Shown here: one piece after another, positions 21,401-31,774 of the stretch
Layout of the letters: each line of letters opens with the position of its first letter
How positions within the stretch are numbered: position 1 is the first letter of the stretch
Source of the DNA: Cornus controversa
Lineage: Eukaryota; Streptophyta; Magnoliopsida; Cornales; Cornaceae
Direction: 5' to 3'
Length of the DNA: 64,000 nucleotides
Assembly: GCA_026545225.1 (NCBI GenBank)
Contig: CM048850.1
Span: 5,026,001-5,090,000, forward strand
Position numbers and translations under genes: made by a program
Notes under the pieces: model-generated
Databases searched by the model: none
The model's input: only the letters and a program-made list of their open reading frames with translations
Told to the model about the DNA's origin: nothing

Positions 21401-24206
21401 ACCCCCGTTTAATTAGTTTTACCACATTTAGTGCACTCATGTACAGCACTGGAATGTAATTTTAAAAGAGTTTGCAAAGTATACCATTGACACCTTGATG
21501 TGCATCAAAAGTTTGATGCATATATTACATAAACACAGAGAGAGTCAAAGAAGCACTGGTACCTTGCTGGTCCAGCCATCTTCTCCTCTATTTACCAATA
21601 TTCCATGGCTACCATTACTCAAGTTCTTGCTGACCATCTCAGAACTATCGAACTTGCTGGGCTTTTGTCGAAAACTCGGCCATTTCTGGACTCTCTTTTA
21701 TGAATCATTGTAACATGTCTAACATATCCTTCAAGCTAGAGTCAGACATATAAATATATGATACATATAGTTTTGAAATCCTGCATATATTTATTATTGA
21801 CATTCATGAACTTAATCATAAACAAAAGTGGGGCATGGGAGAGTGCAGCAGAAACATTATATGCTAAGATCTACAAGCTGAGATCAACGGTTATCCTCAA
21901 CACCACAGCACTAGCACTTTGTGTTATTTCTATATCTTTGCCTCCTAAGAATTGGAATTCATCGGCCAGACCACTGAGGTATCCATGGACACGGGGACTT
22001 TCACTGTGTGAATGGTTCCACGGGTCTTTGCTTATGCAATGAACTTCCTGATACTGAAGTTTCTATTGGCCCAGAGCAAGTTCATACAAATCCTGTGATA
22101 ATTGTGGCGGAGACTGGTGGATGCACCAGTTGCGCTGAACGGATCTTGGTGGTTCATAATGCTAGCTCAACTCTTCTGTCTTGAGTGAAACACGTGGTTG
22201 AGCCTGGTCAGAATATGTTTCTATCTAAATGCAAAGAGAAGCAAGATGAAAAAATGTACATTGTAAGGAAAACATAAAGAGGGTTACAAAGAGTAGCCAC
22301 CTGAGCCCCTGAGAACAAGGATGGGAAGAGAAGTTTACTGAAAAGATAATAAAGAGTAGCCACCAAACCCCTAGAGAACAAACGGGAAGAAAAGTTTAGA
22401 AGGGTAATAAAAAAGGTTACAGAGTAAGAATCCAAACCCCTTCAGAACAAGATGGTTAGCGACGTTTAGAAAGGTAATATAAAAGGTTGATGCATGTTAG
22501 TTAATGCCTCTGCACTGACATTACATAACATCAAAAGAGCATGTTTTACTAGATATGTCTAAGGAAGCCTTAGCAACAAAGTTAGAAATATGGAGAAAAA
22601 CCTTGGAAGCATAAGGCCTAAAAAATTAGTAAAATTAAAAGGAGTACATGAAATGTAAATTTGATAAGTGGCAGAAGAAGACAATATCAATATTACAATT
22701 CAAGACCAAATATGGGGAGATCGATGGTGATGTAGTAAGTAGAATTGGAGTAGGTTGGACAAAATGGAGACAAATTAGTTGTATCACATGTGACAAATGA
22801 ACATCAAATAAATTGAAAGGAAAATTCTATAGGAAGCCAGCTATATTGTATGGCGCAAGAGTGTTGGGCGTTGAAAAAGAAACAAGAACAATGCATTCAT
22901 GTAATGGAAATGAGGATGCTACGATGCTTGATAGGAACAACTAGAAGAGGTAAGATTAGTAATGAATGAGTGAGTGGTAAGATACGAATAGTTCCTATTA
23001 GTGATAAAATTAAAAAAAGTAAACTTACATGGTATGGTCCTATATAACGTGGATCCGTCGATGCACTAGTTAGAAGAGGAAGGGTTGTTTGTCTAGAAAG
23101 TAACACGTGATTAAGTGATTAAAAATGATTTTTAAAATTGATTTTTAAAATTCAAATTTCGTAGGAGACATAGGTTTATAATAGGAAAGAATAGAAAAGA
23201 GAATTCACGTGGCTAACCCCACAAAGGCAAGTATGATGATGATGAAATTTTTTTCCACATCACACGCAAGTAAATTTTCCTACAACTTACACAAAACCTT
23301 ACAACCGAATAAAGGGGCTCTTACCACTGCCATGATACACCAAGCCTAACAAAAATTCAGTGCCATGCACTTGCTCACTCAAAAATGTCGAGATAACCCA
23401 CAACAGCTCAAATCTGCTAACTGCTTATGATAACAATCAAACCTCTAACCCAATGATTAGAGTCCAATCAACTGACTCATTAGCAATGGTTTACTAAATG
23501 AAACAATGAGAGAGAGAGCACCTAAAAAGGGCATATCCAAAGAAAATCATTTTAGCCGATACATCACTACGAACATCATATCGAAACAATTTGATTGTTT
23601 AATAATGTCCTTCACTATGCATGACAAAGCATAGCTCCAAATTATGCAATAATCCACTATATTAAGTCTCACTAACAGAATGTATGCAATACAAAGATAA
23701 TGTTCAAGTTGTGTGGGGGGGGAGAGAGACTACTCCTAAAAGGATCTAATAAAATCAATTTTATTATGACATTGAATAATTTAATATCTAAAATGGGACA
23801 GATTAGCCATGGCAGAGTCAGAACAAAGAGAATCACAAATAACTACAGCAAAGAAACCCCAACTTCACATGTGCTCAAATTGAAAGAGAAGAGGAAATGG
23901 AATCATGTGTGGACAAAAATTCTAGGAAAAGCAATATTGAGCTAATATTGATGATTTTGTTGCACCGAGAAAAAAAAGGGAAAAAACAGCCATGAAAACG
24001 TAAAATTGAGAGAGATGATAGGGATTGACACACCCCAAAACTTACAAACCCTAGTTTTGTTCAAAAAGAAGAAGAGAACAGCGATGAATGGAATTGAAAG
24101 TAGAAATACATACAGCGACGACGTCGTTGTCGCACCATGGAATGTGATCGCCACCGGTGAAGAAGTCGCCCACCGACTCAAAGAATTTCCCAATCTTTGC
24201 TTCCAT
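18433..24206 (-). CDS. FIS1: Mitochondrial/peroxisomal fission 1 protein, five exons
   Basis: Tail-anchored outer-membrane protein that helps recruit dynamin-type fission machinery to mitochondria and peroxisomes. Coding exons on the minus strand: 24206-24114 (MEAKIGKFFESVGDFF), 20032-19897 (EREVAEAEKG...PEDVQRGIAMLE), 19655-19534 (REKLYLLAVGYYRSGDYSRSRQL), 18679-18616 (APDWRQALTLKKTIEDRI), and 18518-18433 (DGVIGIGIATTAVGLLAGG, then AAAVFRKS and stop). All junctions are GT-AG and the phases add up to 501 nt, 166 aa, close to the usual ~170. TPR-like helices span residues ~35-130. The C-terminus is one membrane helix with a short basic tail. Introns 1 (4.1 kb) and 3 (854 bp) contain transposon material, but no exon is damaged. 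The start was chosen because it matches the conserved plant N-terminus. Confidence 0.95.
18733..19269. mobile_element. hAT-type MITE in FIS1 intron 3
   Basis: A 537-bp non-coding element flanked by perfect 8-bp duplications ATGAGAAT (18725-18732, 19270-19277), the hAT superfamily size. Terminal inverted repeats: CTAGGAAGCACGGATAC at the left and CTAGGTAGTACGGATAC as the complement of the right end (15 of 17 match). Subterminal regions are full of CGATAC/GTATCG variants. The middle is AT-rich. There is no transposase, so it would depend on an autonomous hAT. It sits about 53 bp from the exon 4 acceptor without disturbing the splice sites. Confidence 0.85.
20920..21390 (-). pseudogene. L1 LINE ORF2 C-terminal fragment in FIS1 intron 1
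   Basis: Minus-strand translation shows the end of an L1 ORF2: a decayed zf-RVT-like stretch near 21190-21290 (FAVQLWNWF), then RILWYIWNERKLRLHQ and VDEVANLIQWEV (about 20965-21070). The same block in the full-length LINE reads VYSIWIERNTRVIQ (about 15860-15900). It has the same orientation as FIS1. The boundaries are approximate and no target duplication was found. Confidence 0.65.
21539..21661 (+). pseudogene. MATE (DETOXIFICATION) transporter exon fragment
   Basis: Forty-one codons read RESKKHWYLAGPAIFSSI then YQYSMATITQVLADHL and RTIELAG. This matches the first transmembrane region of plant MATE efflux proteins, where W-Y-L-A-G-P-A-I-F and a Q-Y-S-x-x-x-x-T-Q-x-x-A-G-H stretch are typical. 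It is antisense to FIS1 inside intron 1. The frame is open but ends soon after (stop near 21700), and no other MATE exon is recognisable nearby. It is best explained as a captured or left-over gene fragment. Confidence 0.65.
21993..22184 (+). other. Unidentified 63-codon open stretch in FIS1 intron 1
   Basis: Open frame GDFHCVNGSTGLCLCNELPD ... HTNPVIIVAETGGCTSC ... ending in a stop at 22182-22184. Its composition looks coding (balanced residues, several cysteines, no low complexity), unlike the AT-rich intron around it. There is no plausible start codon at its head and I do not recognise the family. It may be another gene fragment like the MATE piece 330 bp away. Confidence 0.3.
22670..23248 (+). 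pseudogene. RTE-type LINE 3' fragment in FIS1 intron 1
   Basis: Degenerate reading across frames shows the end of an RTE ORF2: GEIDGDVVSRIGVGWTKWRQ, then KLKGKFYRKPAILYGAECWA, MEMRMLRCLIGTTRRGKI, PISDKIKKSKLTWYGPI and finally KREFTWLTPQ. It finishes in a short ATG/ATGATGATGA tract at about 23233-23246, typical of RTE 3' ends. Multiple stops and frame changes are present. It is antisense to FIS1. The 5' end is truncated, as usual for LINEs. Confidence 0.75.
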
Positions 24207-25033
24207 CAATACCACCCCTCGAATCCCCAAATATATGAAGCAAACTACACACACAATTGTTTTTGTGATTATTATTAGAGCTTTTTTTTTCTTTGTTAAT
24301 TGATTAATTTTACTATAATTAAGGAGAAAAGGAGAGCTTATACTTTTCGGGATACCACATCATCAATATCCCGTGATATTGTATATTTTCTCCATTTAGA
24401 GCATTTGCCACGGCTTCAGGGAAGAGCTCTTTGGCGATGCAAAGTGAATAAAAAAAGCCTTCCAACTGCTTCACCTAAAACAACTTCTTTAGCTGAGGAT
24501 CTCGTGATGCAACTCATACAAGGTGTAGCTCTCATTTAAAAACAATTTTTGATCAAAATATTATCTCTGATTGTAAGCGCATATATATTTATATCTATAT
24601 TACATTTAAGATTAGTGTTTGAAATTCTCTTTAAAAAAAAAAATCACCATCTAACGGTCAAAAATACTTAAAAAACTCATTTGACGGTTCAAAATATCTA
24701 TGTCTATCTACGATTTAAAATTACTCTCTATATCTTCAATCAACAATCACGATTCACTCCCACCTAAATTCAAATTTAAACTTTTATTTACTCTCACTCT
24801 ATCTCTATATCTCACTCTCCCACCCATTCATTTCTTTTATTTCTTTTCTCTCTCCTCTCATCTCATCTCAAACTCACTACTTCTACCACCATCCATTTTC
24901 ACCGTGAGCAACCCGAAACCACCATTTTTGGCCACCAAAGCTTCTTCGCCACCATTGAAGCAAGTACCTGCGCCAACAAAAGACCCACCATCACTGGTGG
25001 GCCACCGTTGGAGCAGCTTTGCTCCATATATAG
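24207..25033. other. Region between the divergent FIS1 and CCR/kinase genes
   Basis: Contains the FIS1 5' region (minus strand, below 24300) and an open frame 24300-24539 whose end (LWRCKVNKKSLPTASPK, then TTSLAEDLVMQLIQG) looks coding but is not recognised. An AT- and CT-rich tract (24590-24900) precedes the CCR-like fragment. Promoter elements were not assigned. Confidence 0.35.
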
Positions 25034-25161
25034 ACCAAACCGAAGGAAATGAAGAAGAAAGGCTGAGTTATGAGAGATTACAGAAGATGGGTTGGAGTCA
25101 TAGACCATTGGAAGAAACTCTAATTGATTCTATTGAAAGCTACAAACAGCGTGGAAAATAA
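25034..25161 (+). pseudogene. Cinnamoyl-CoA reductase-like C-terminal exon remnant
   Basis: The final ~35 codons read RLSYERLQKMGWSHRPLEET then LIDSIESYKQRGK and stop. This is the conserved C-terminal block of plant CCR/DFR-type NADPH-dependent reductases (pattern LGW-x-PLEETL-x-DS-x-ESY). The Rossmann NAD(P)-binding N-terminus is absent. The open frame instead extends upstream into a Pro/Ser-rich stretch from 24700 that has no match to the family. An acceptor-like TATATATAG ends at 25033, consistent with a last exon. It lies 228 bp before the kinase start. It is probably a truncated gene relic, though a short chimeric transcript cannot be excluded. Confidence 0.55.
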
Positions 25162-25388
25162 GGGACGCAATATTCTCTGTTGTATATATTTTGTGTTTGT
25201 TTATAATAGTAGTATATATGTTGTATATATTGTGTTTGTATATATTTTTTGTCTGTGTCTATCATGTACTCCTGTTTGGTTAGATTTTGTTTTGAGCTCA
25301 GAGTTTTCTCAGCAGCTGAGAGTGTAGTACTCAACTACCTATAAAGATACACACCCACATATATAGAGAGAGAAGAGGAGAAAGAGGC

Positions 25389-26705
25389 ATGGGCTGTTTC
25401 CCATGCTTTGGAAATTCAGATAAGCGGCCACAGAAGAAGAAGAATAATGACGACAACAATAGAAATAAACGAGACGATCAAGCACAACCCACCTTAGGTA
25501 CAGCCTTTAGAAATGTTCTGATCATTTTCTTTTATTTTTTTGGTGGCTAATTCTGATCAATTTTTCTCTTTCACAAACAATGAACAGGGAATTCCAATCC
25601 CTATTATTTTGATAAAAAAAAAAGTCTCTTTTCTTTATGAATCTGTTGAAATTGATCTAAAATGAAATTTCAAATTGTTTGAATGATCTCGGTTTTACTG
25701 TAGATTAGTAGCCCATGGTTTATTTATTGATTTATTTATTTTATGTTTTTGTGTTTTTCATTTTATTTGGTTTTACTTGGATTGGTTTTGAAGTCTGTCC
25801 TTCAGGTGTTCCTTTAATTCCCCTATCATTTCCTTTTCTTTCCTTTTTTATTTAACTTTTTTTTCCTCACAAATTGTTTCTTCATACACCCCTCCCCTCT
25901 CTCTCTAGCCTGACTATCAATGCAAAATTGTTAAATTTTTATCTCGATTGTGAACTCAAAGGACAGGGAAAGGCTAATTCTTGATTTGAGTGAGATGGAA
26001 TTACATGTATGTGTGTTTGTGCATGTATGTGTGTGTACACGTGGTATAGATTTGGGTAAGATTGGTTTGAAGTCAAAGTGTTTTCTAGAGTAATCTGGTT
26101 TCTCACCGACTACGGAAGTAATTTTTATTTTTGGTTGAAGAAATCATTTTGTTGGTTCTGTAACCATTGTGGATGCTTTAGGTGGTGTTGATTGATGATG
26201 TATAGGCATAGTATTTTGCGAAATACAATTTAACTTTCTTCGGTATTTTATTAAATTTTTCCTCTGTGTTTCTCTGTCTGTTTTTAATATTTTAATAATT
26301 GTGGCTATCCTGTTACCCCTTTTGTGAGAATAATATTTGAATCAATCTTATGTCTTTTTCCTTGTTCTTCAAATGGGTCTCGTGACTCTCATCCCCTCTC
26401 TGATACTTTTTTTTTGGTGCTTTGTGTTTTAAAATACAGATAAATTAAAGGTGAGTCCATATAAAGATGTAAAGGAATTGAGTGTGAAGGACTCTAAGGT
26501 TGTGAATAACTCTTTGTCGACAAAGGTGTCAAATGTAAAGGAGGAGGAGGAGGTCCTTAAGGATGTAGGCATTAATGATATTAAGGCAAAGACATTTACA
26601 TTCAACCAATTGGTGGCCGCAACAGAGAATTTCAAATCAAACTACTTTTTGGGTGAGGGAGGCTTTGGCAAAGTTTATAAAGGAAAATTGGAGGATACGG
26701 GCGAG
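25389..26705 (+). pseudogene. Receptor-like cytoplasmic kinase (RLCK VII/PBL type), first two exons only
   Basis: Exon 1 is 25389-25497 (MGCFPCFGNSDKRPQKKKN) and exon 2 is 26440-26705, with GT-AG borders and a 942-bp intron. The N-terminal MGC-x-x-C suits myristoylation and palmitoylation, so membrane anchoring is expected. After a Lys/Glu-rich linker comes the start of the kinase domain, TFTFNQLVAATENF and the glycine loop GEGGFGKVYKG. The donor after residue 125 is in phase 0, exactly where PBL genes split before the VVA-x-K lysine exon. No later kinase exon (catalytic HRD, DFG, APE) is found downstream within the window, only retrotransposons from about 26.98 kb. So the gene is either truncated or has a huge intron running past 64 kb. 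Confidence 0.8.
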
Positions 26706-26980
26706 GTTGGTTGAACTATCTAACATCAACCATTATTTCTATAAAATTTTGAAATTGCAAGTATCTACTAGATTATTGTTGTGTAAGTTTATTTTACTCT
26801 GAGCGTTTATATTTTTCCTTGCAATATTGCATTTACGTTCCTTTGGTGTGTTGTCTTCCTATTGCCTTTAAATTGCTGAGCTCTAAAGCTTTGTATTATG
26901 CTCATAATTTTTCAGTCCAATAATTTTTTGTTTTATAGTGCTGTATTGCCCGTGCCTATGCTGCAACCGTGGACCACAGA
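26706..26980. other. Kinase intron 2 remnant and junction to transposons
   Basis: AT-rich, intron-like sequence follows the kinase donor. Its composition changes near 26935-26980 (GCCCGTGCCTATGCTGCAAC), which may already belong to the older LTR fragment that resumes at 29891. I see nothing else here. Confidence 0.4.
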
Positions 26981-26985
26981 TAGCC

Positions 26986-29885
26986 TGTAGAGACCGTGAC
27001 CAATTTTGACTGATTTACCGACTTTTCATCATTTTCACTATAAATGTATTTCGAATGATGCTATGGATGTTTCGGGAGTGGGAAACATATTTGGAAGGTT
27101 AATTTGAGGTTTTTGAAAGTTTTTGGGACATTTGAAGAAGTTTGACTTTTTGGTCAAATCGGGGCCCGGGATGCGACTTAAGTAGGCCCAAGAATCCAAA
27201 AAATTCTTGAAAATATTTATTCTTGGGATGATTGAGATGAAATTTTTAGAGAGTATAGGAAGTGATTTCGAGGCCTTAGGAGTTTTCGAAATAAAAAACG
27301 GAGTCCGGGAAGGTACGTTAAGTGGCTCGAGGGACATTTTGGTCTTTTTGTGACCTAGGGACTTTATATATCATATGTGACATAGATATTTCATATCTCT
27401 AATGTTACAGCAGCCGGCCATGGCTCCTTTCTCTCTCTTCTTTCTCCCTCTTCCTTCTCTCTAAGTTTCGGAGGCCTTCGGGTGTGATTCGTAATCCGCC
27501 GAAAAAGGGAGATACGTAGGGGACGGCTAGGGCTTCCCTTTGAACTGATCAAAGATACAGTTCGTCAAGGTTAACATTGCTGGGATTTTGAGAAGTGCTT
27601 GGAAGCCCTTCATTTTCGAGGTAGGGGTTCTTCTTCTCTTCTAATTGTTGATTCTAGGGTTTCGGGTGAAGAGGAGAGGTGTAGGTTGTGTATCACATGC
27701 TTTAGGATAGTGAGAGGGGTGGGAGGTCATATTTTCTCCTTCTCTTGAATCCTATCTTTGCACATTTGGTGTTCCTTGTGTTGGTTTTAGCATGTGGGTT
27801 AAAGTGTGTGAATGGAAGAAATTGGATAATAAGTGTTATGTGCTCAATTTGGGGTTTATGTGCAAATGCGTAACCTTGTGTTACATATGTGATTATATGT
27901 GGGATATGTGATGGTTGAATGCATGTTAGTTCTATGTGCTAAAATTATGCATTGAGTGTAACATGAGTAAAGTATGGTAATTTTGAAGTTGTATGCATAT
28001 GAGAGGTTATATGCATGTGTTATACATATATGTGGTATGTAGTGATGAGAAACATGCTTTTTACTTCCTTTTAGTATCAATGAGTATAAGTAGAGCATGA
28101 AAATAAAATGCCATGTGTTTATGCATTCGTATTACATATGTGGGAGGTTGCGGGAGAATGACGCAAAAGAGTTACACGGGACTTCAGAGTGGTCCAACCA
28201 TGTTGAGAAATGTAGTAAAATTACCCACTACGTATGGCCCTCAGAGTGGACCTACCATACTAAGGCTTAATGCCTAGAATCGGAGAATGTCCAAGAATTG
28301 TGAGCCTTGGAGTTATCCCCTCACTTAATGGCAATCCTATACATTGTCATGATAGAATGACCCCTCGGAGTGATCCAGGTCATAGGATGGTTATCGGAGG
28401 TGTCCAAGGTCACATTATCCTCGGAGCGGACCAATCATGTAGGGTATCGGATGAGGACCGAGATAGAGCATTTACTTTCCTTAATGCTTTTATGTTTAAA
28501 CATGTTAAGCATGATTTGTGAAATATGCAATCCTCTTTAATTGCATTGGTTGATTTATTTGTGAGATCGTTGACGTGACATATAATGTATTTATATGTAT
28601 TCCATGTAGGTCAGTGTCAAGTCGGCACTTAGGAGGGTTGGGGGATCTCTACTGAGCCGCAGTAGTGCTCACCCCTTTATTCTAAACTTTTTTTACAAAT
28701 AAGGCGTCGACGACAGATAAGACTTAAATGTCCAAGTGGAACTCTAGTTGTATTTTGTTATATTTTGGAGGTTATATACATTGTGGCTATTCGTGCCGGC
28801 TTGTGGCACGTTGATTATAAAATTGTAGTCATGGTTGGATTTTTAGCATTTTTGGACCTTATGCATGAAATCTTTGTAATGGCTATAAACTTGGAAGCCA
28901 TTTGGACTTAGGATATATATTTGGGACCCAATGAATGTTTTGAGATTATATAAATGTTGTAGTTACATTACCATATATGTAACTTATGTTTTTCATTTGA
29001 ATCATATATGTATAAAGATGAGGTTGGTTTATGAGAATTTGTGGACATCTGTAAAGACATGTGTAATCTTGATGAGAAAGAATATGAATTGTGAGATCTT
29101 TGTGATTAAAATGTGTGATTTGATAAATAGATATAATGATATAGTATTTCTAGATGATTTGGGTGTTGTTGGATGAGTTTTATGTGTTGAAAAAGCTTAT
29201 GTATGAGCATTGGGGTAAATCTTTTGTCAAAAAGGTGTAAAATGGGGTTTCCAGGTTGAATCAGTCGAATGACTCATTTTTATAAGTCAATTGATTTGGA
29301 CAGTGTGTTTTAGAGCTTTCTAGAGCAGAAAAATAGTCAACTAATTCACTTAATAAGTTGACTGATTCACTTCCAGACTGAATCAGTCGACTGACTCCTT
29401 TTTATAAGTCGATTCATGCAGATTTTTAAATTTTGAAATAGGCGTAACTTGGTTGTTTCAAACCCGAATCAAGTGATTCTTTTTTTGAAATTGAGTATTT
29501 TGAAACCCTCTTTTCAATGATTTCATTTTCATCATATGATTATGGATGTACAAGGAGTTATGTATCCGTGCTTGCGTGAGAAAATCATTTGAATGGTGTA
29601 TAGTGGAGGCCCATTAGGATTAGTTTATATTGAGTTATGTGTATATACATATGTATATATAGGTGCATGAATGTGATTAAGCTTCCGTGGTAATTAGGGG
29701 TAAATGGACTAATGTCACCTCGAGTTTTTGGCAATGGGAATCGGGATGTGACAAGATGGTATCAAAGCTTGGTACTATCGTATGAGTGTGGTTAAGGTCG
29801 TTCATGGGGTCGAGTGAATGAGTTCACACTCATGATTTAGGTATGTTCGGGGGAGTCTCGGTGGTCCAAATTTTAGGGTGTGACA
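26986..29885 (+). mobile_element. Del-type LTR derivative, TSD TAGCC
   Basis: Starts TGTAGAGACC, ends GGTGTGACA, and is flanked by TAGCC at 26981-26985 and 29886-29890. A first LTR-like end (ATGTGACA, 29753) is followed by a primer-binding-like TGGTATCAAAGC. About 117 bp of other sequence then follows before a second GTGTGACA end at the duplication. This looks like a 5' LTR plus the very start of the internal region joined to the extreme end of the 3' LTR, that is, an element collapsed by deletion. It is about 2.9 kb with no coding region. Parts (28370-28450) are the reverse complement of the solo LTR at 4830-4910, showing family relationship. Confidence 0.7.
29757..29768 (+). other. Primer binding site-like, tRNA-Met type
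   Basis: TGGTATCAAAGC lies four bases after an LTR-like TGTGACA. It differs by one base from the TGGTATCAGAGC used by element D at 48464-48475. Confidence 0.55.
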
Positions 29886-29890
29886 TAGCC

Positions 29891-30839
29891 GCAACCCACT
29901 TGAAGACCCCCTCCAACCAAGAAGCTCAACCATGAGCCATGCACAACCTATAGACAATCTTTGGCTACACTAATGAGGAGACCCACATGCCAAAATTCGT
30001 CACCTCCCACAAATTCTCTGTCTCTCTCTCTCTAGCTGCAAATTGCCACTAGTCATTGTTGGGGCTCCACCACGGGCCGTTAGAATCATCGGCCACCATT
30101 TTAGCCGTATCACCACTAGCCATCAAGCTACTGTGAAACACCATCCAAGAGAGAGATCCATAGCAACCACCTCACACAACCATGATCAGCCACCATGGCT
30201 ATCGAAACCAAAATTGAAACCAAAACCGAATGCCACCATCAGCCTCATGACTGCACTAAGGAGACCCACAAAACTGAACCACCAGGCATCACCACTACCG
30301 AAGCTCACCACTATGACAACCACCTCCGGCCACCCTCAGCCGAACCAAACACGGCTCAGTCGTGTCTTCACCACAGAACCCACTTGGAAGGGCCCAGTCG
30401 AGAAAGACAACCACAACCATTAACCACCACGCCACCACTGTGACCTCCATCCTCTCTCTAGAAACCCTCTCTTTCTCTTTAACGGTTCTCTTCTTTTCCT
30501 TCTTTTTTTCTCCCAACCGACCACATGATCTTTCTTTATTTTGAATCTCTTATCTCTTTTTCTTGTGGTCCACATGTTCTTCAACTAATTTCAGTCCACA
30601 TAAAATTATATATATATGGACATATGTGTATATATATAGTAGGCTTATATGCAATTATAAAGAAATAGAGGTGCACATGCATGATTATATGTATGTAGGG
30701 GAATGTATATATATATATATATATATCCATGAATTATATATATATATATATTTACACCCTTCCAAAATTAATTAATTTGAAAAAAGAAAACCAATCTAAA
30801 AATAATCCAGAACCGGTCAAAAATAACCCAGTCCTTACA
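29891..30839 (-). mobile_element. 5' part of a Del-type LTR (minus strand)
   Basis: On the minus strand it starts TGTAAGGACTGGGTTATTTT at 30839, matching the start of the solo LTR (minus strand from 7717) including the ACCGGTT and AATTAATT blocks. It is interrupted at its distal end by the TAGCC-flanked element. The rest of the LTR is missing or lies in the unresolved junction near 26.94 kb. It is inserted in Tat-like pol sequence (30840 onward). Confidence 0.65.
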
Positions 30840-31101
30840 GGCATCATATCAGAGGATGGTTAAAAATAGTTATGACAAAAAGGTGAAGCACCGAGTATTT
30901 GGTGTGAGAGACTGGGGACTAAGAAAAGTCTCTGACAACATAAAAGAACTTAATGTTAGAAAGTTCAGAGCAAATTGGAAAGGTCCGTATAAAGTCACTG
31001 AAGTAATTGGAAAGGGTGCATACAAGTTTTGCTGAGTTAGTGACGCTGAGTCAATTCGCAAACCTTAGAATGCAACCCATTTGAAGAGGTACTATGTTTA
31101 A
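30840..31101 (+). pseudogene. Tat/Ogre-type pol C-terminus
   Basis: Translation gives SYDKKVKHRVFGVRDW, KFRANWKGPYKVTEVIGKGA and NATHLKRYYV before a stop at 31099-31101. This is the integrase C-terminal signature of Tat/Ogre-lineage elements (ANW-x-GPY-x-V and WNA-x-HLK-x-YY). Two in-frame stops (after YKFC and before NATHL) show decay. It is the only surviving pol piece of the oldest element in the right-hand block. The upstream part was lost or displaced at the LTR insertion. Confidence 0.75.
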
Positions 31102-31765
31102 ATTGCAGTATATTAGAGTTTGATTCTTCTTTGCCCTTGCTTTGTCTGATAATATGGGAGTTTCTTAATATAAAGATCCTTTTATAAATATTTCACTATC
31201 GAAAAGAAGAAACGACATGGTCCCACATCAAGGAAAAAAGTTTCGTACTTTGTGATAAATAAAGAGTAAAATCAAACTCAAAAGTTGTGGCAATGCATGG
31301 GCACTGCGTAAGAAGATATGCGTAGTGCCAATGTCTTGCCAGTTTTTTACTTTCGAATTGGTCAATTGCTGAAGCAATTGGAAATGGGGCATATAGGCTA
31401 TGCAAAGTTAGCAATAACAAGTTAATTCACAAGTCTTGGAATTCAATTCATTTGAAGAGATATTATATTTAAAATCAGTATATTAAAGCTTAGAGTTTGA
31501 ATTTTAGTAATATAGCATTCACTTTGTCTATATAATAAGGGAGTGTATTAAGGTTGATGCCAAGATAATGAGAGTCTCCTTTAAATCATTCATTGTCAAT
31601 GGGTGGAATTGGCATAGTTCCACATTGGAGAAAAAGTTTCTTGCTTTATTATAAACAAAGAATAAAGTCAAAGTCAAAAGTCACGGTAAGGCATGGGCAT
31701 TGCTTAATAAGATATGAGCAATGTCAATGTCATGCCAGTTTTTGAACTTACGAAATAGTCAATTG
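30994..31765 (+). repeat. Tandem duplication of the Tat pol end, ~370-bp unit
   Basis: Two successive copies each carry the pol terminus (GAYKFC...HLKRYYV ending 31101, and GAYRLCKVSNNK...HLKRYYI ending 31472), with stops 371 bp apart. Both continue into an AAGTCA...GGCATGGGCA...CCAGTTTTT tract. The second copy keeps a cleaner frame than the first. A third start is visible at 31750, where the minisatellite begins. This is probably slippage or unequal exchange in the 3' region. Confidence 0.75.
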
Positions 31766-31774
31766 TTTAAAAAA

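Noticed and set aside
23942..24278. Open frames overlapping FIS1 exon 1 on the opposite strand
   Set aside because: They are shadows of exon 1, whose conserved protein and splice donor fix the true strand and frame.
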